Made by a program: the position numbers and the translations under genes. Positions 62,726 through 64,000 of a DNA stretch of 64,000 bases are shown piece after piece. Origin of the DNA: Betaproteobacteria bacterium (GTDB lineage Bacteria > Pseudomonadota > Gammaproteobacteria > Burkholderiales > Rhodocyclaceae); NCBI GenBank assembly GCA_016703785.1, contig JADJBM010000031.1, positions 1 to 64,000 of the forward strand. Reading direction: 5' to 3'. How positions within the stretch are numbered: position 1 is the stretch's first letter; each line of letters starts with the position of its first letter. Under the pieces are notes generated by a model, which was not told the origin of the DNA, ran no database searches, and saw nothing but the letters and a program-made list of their open reading frames with translations.

Positions 62726-62989
62726 CTATTCACCGCGCAGCAGCGGTTCAAGCTTGCCGGCGCGGTCGAGGGCATACAGGTCGTCACAACCGCCGACGTG
62801 GAAATCGCCGATGAAGATCTGCGGCACGGAGCGCTGGCCGGTTTTCTGCATCATCTCCTCGCGACGGGATGGATCGAGGTCGACGCGTACCTTCTCGATG
62901 TCGGCCACGCCCTTGCGGTTGAGCAGTTGCTCGGCACGTACGCAATACGGGCATACCGCCGTCGAGTACATGAGGACCTTGCTGGTCAT
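62726..62989 (-). CDS. grxC: Glutaredoxin 3
   Basis: Glutathione-dependent thiol reductant. From the ATG at 62989, overlapping the rhodanese stop (ATGA), the 87-residue protein reads MTSKVLMYSTAVCPYCVRAE with the dithiol site C13-PY-C16. The cis-proline region is QRSVPQIFIGDFHVGGCDDL. An upstream extension of the frame lies within the rhodanese gene and is not used. Confidence 0.95.
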   Translation of the reverse strand: MTSKVLMYSTAVCPYCVRAEQLLNRKGVADIEKVRVDLDPSRREEMMQKTGQRSVPQIFIGDFHVGGCDDLYALDRAGKLEPLLRGE

Positions 62990-63408
62990 TTCTTCGTGAT
63001 CGGCAGGCCGGCCTGGTCCCAGGCTGAAATGCCGCCGCTGAGGTTGAAAACCTTGGCAAAGCCCGCCTTGCGCAGCGCGCTGCAGGCCGAGCCCGATCGA
63101 TTGCCGCTGGCGCAATTGACGATGATCGCCCGTTCCTTGAACTTCTCCAGTTCGGGCAGGCGCTTGGCGAACTGGGAGAGGGGAATGTGGCGGGAATTGG
63201 GAATGTGGCCGCCGCCGAATTCGGCCGCCTCGCGCACATCCACCAGGACTGCGTCCTCGCGGTTGATCATGAGCGTGGCCTGCATGGGCGAAACGCCCGT
63301 ACCGCCGCTGCGTGCCGTCCAGGTCTGCCAGAGCAGCATGCCGCCGCTGAAGACGGCAAGGCCGACCCAGGGCAAGTTGTCCTTCAGGTAATCCAAGAAA
63401 TGCTCCAT
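62986..63408 (-). CDS. Membrane-anchored rhodanese-like protein
   Basis: Sulfurtransferase-type protein. The 140 residues have one membrane segment at about 13-28 and a rhodanese domain with active-site C99 in NCASGNRS. It starts directly after the ArsR-type regulator (adjacent stop and start) and overlaps grxC. In E. coli the corresponding gene (yibN) also precedes grxC and secB. Likely role in sulfane-sulfur handling, by family. Confidence 0.9.
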   Translation of the reverse strand: MEHFLDYLKDNLPWVGLAVFSGGMLLWQTWTARSGGTGVSPMQATLMINREDAVLVDVREAAEFGGGHIPNSRHIPLSQFAKRLPELEKFKERAIIVNCASGNRSGSACSALRKAGFAKVFNLSGGISAWDQAGLPITKK

Positions 63409-63735
63409 CTATCTTTTTGGCAGGGGGGGCTCGCCGCAGAAGACTTCCCGCATAAGGACGATGAGCTGCAGCGTGCGCGGGTCGCCGACGCGGTAATAGA
63501 CCCGGTTGGCATCCTTGCGCGTGAGCAGAACACCCTTGTCACGCAGAATCGCCAAGTGCTGGGAAATATTGCTTTGGGAGGTGCCCACGGCATCGACGAT
63601 CTCCTGCACGCAGGCCTCCTGGTCGCCGATGACGCAGAGAATTTTCAGGCGCAGCGGATGCGAGATCGCCTTCAGTGCGCGGGCGGCAGTCTCGATGTGT
63701 TCCTGCTTATCGATCAGGTCGGTGATGAAGTCCAC
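63409..63735 (-). CDS. ArsR family transcriptional regulator, possibly persulfide-sensing
   Basis: A 108-residue winged-helix repressor: HPLRLKILCVIGDQEACVQEIVDAVGTSQSNISQHLAILR with cysteines C34 and C42, and C100 near the C-terminus. The metal-site ELCVCDL of classic ArsR/SmtB is missing. A cysteine at about 42 plus one around 100-108 resembles the sulfide sensors BigR and SqrR, and the downstream rhodanese and glutaredoxin support a sulfur-linked signal. This is inference. An AT-rich imperfect palindrome overlaps its own -10. Confidence 0.85.
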   Translation of the reverse strand: MDFITDLIDKQEHIETAARALKAISHPLRLKILCVIGDQEACVQEIVDAVGTSQSNISQHLAILRDKGVLLTRKDANRVYYRVGDPRTLQLIVLMREVFCGEPPLPKR

Positions 63736-63760
63736 TCGGGTTCAGTCCTAATGCAACGGT

Positions 63761-63779
63761 GAATATTATAAAATACTTC
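63761..63779 (-). promoter_or_regulatory. arsR promoter -10 and possible operator
   Basis: On the minus strand a perfect TATAAT (63765-63770) lies inside an imperfect AT-rich palindrome GAATATT-ATAA-AATACTT (plus strand 63761-63778). Autorepression by the ArsR protein through such a site is common, but the -35 is poor. Confidence 0.4.
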
Positions 63780-63846
63780 CTCTCCTTACGCTTGGGCGGC
63801 TTGTTGCCCGTCTTTTCGGCCGATATTGCCATCCATCGGAAAATCA

Positions 63847-64000
63847 TGAAAAAAATTGTGTTGCTGCGACATGGCGAATCCGCCTGGAACAAGGAAAACC
63901 GCTTTACCGGCTGGACCGACGTCGATCTCACCGACAAGGGCCGCGCCGAAGCCCAGCAGGCCGGCCAGTTGCTCAAGGAGGCCGGCTTCGCCTTCGACAT
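63847..64000 (+). CDS. gpmA: 2,3-bisphosphoglycerate-dependent phosphoglycerate mutase, 5' end only
   Basis: Interconverts 3- and 2-phosphoglycerate in glycolysis. The visible 51 residues start MKKIVLLRHGESAWNKENRF, with the phosphohistidine H9 in LRHGES, then the TGWTDVDLTDKGRAEA block. This is enough to assign the cofactor-dependent GpmA type. The gene runs past the window end. Divergent from arsR with 111 nt between. Confidence 0.95.

Overview
This 64 kb window reads as a chromosomal segment of a high-GC betaproteobacterium. The 16S gene, the rrs-tRNA-Ile-tRNA-Ala-rrl-rrf order and the gene content (cytochrome c4, BioC, MsrPQ, ErpA, SlmA) suggest Rhodocyclales or a close relative. That placement is inference; no database was consulted. 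Most of the window is core genome, densely packed with many 1-4 nt stop/start overlaps.

Layout. 1-5.6 kb: an rRNA operon on the minus strand, with promoter, two boxA elements and a perfect 22-bp processing stalk around 23S. The 23S gene carries two expansions, at the positions of helices 45 and 25, the two classical intervening-sequence sites. The helix 45 insert is a clean hairpin; the helix 25 insert contains 22-base and 11-base homopolymers and is suspect. 5.6-20.3 kb: tyrS, an M23 murein peptidase, anmK, erpA, bactofilin, argC, rpsI-rplM, OsmC, coq7, a CBS protein, rppH, proS, a lytic transglycosylase and ffh. 20.3-29.4 kb: a CcsA-like and a CorC-like membrane protein, pilB-pilC-pilD, fmdB, a DUF502 protein and aspS. 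29.4-36.3 kb: a secreted barnase-type RNase with barstar, nudB, hsp20 behind a sigma-32-type promoter, argB, a HAD phosphatase, slmA, hemB, engB and cytochrome c4. 36.4-42.3 kb: a lipoprotein, an ECF sigma/anti-sigma pair, msrPQ, bioB-bioC and comF. 42.3-60.2 kb: a complete MSHA-type pilus locus (mshE-G-F-A-C-D-O-P, a two-gene insertion, then Q-I-I2-J-K-L-M-N). 60.2-64 kb: trmL, gpsA, an SH3 protein, secB, grxC, rhodanese and an ArsR regulator, then the 5' end of gpmA.

How it works together. Two type IV pilus machines are encoded. PilD is the only prepilin peptidase seen and probably serves both. Only the MSHA motor MshE has the tandem N-terminal motif that binds c-di-GMP. The ECF sigma pair next to msrPQ suggests a periplasmic oxidative-stress module. 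The ArsR-rhodanese-glutaredoxin operon suggests sulfur-linked redox sensing.

Most interesting: two apparently undescribed small-RNA loci in intergenic DNA. One (about 34738-34848, plus strand) lies at the 3' side of engB, the locus type that holds Spot 42 in E. coli and ErsA in Pseudomonas. It has a sigma-E-like promoter (GGAACTT-N17-TCAGA), a hairpin loop showing an exact anti-Shine-Dalgarno ACCUCC, and a U-tailed terminator. The other (about 13119-13282, minus strand) has a TTGATT-N17-TATAAA promoter, two CCUCC motifs and a terminator with eight U.
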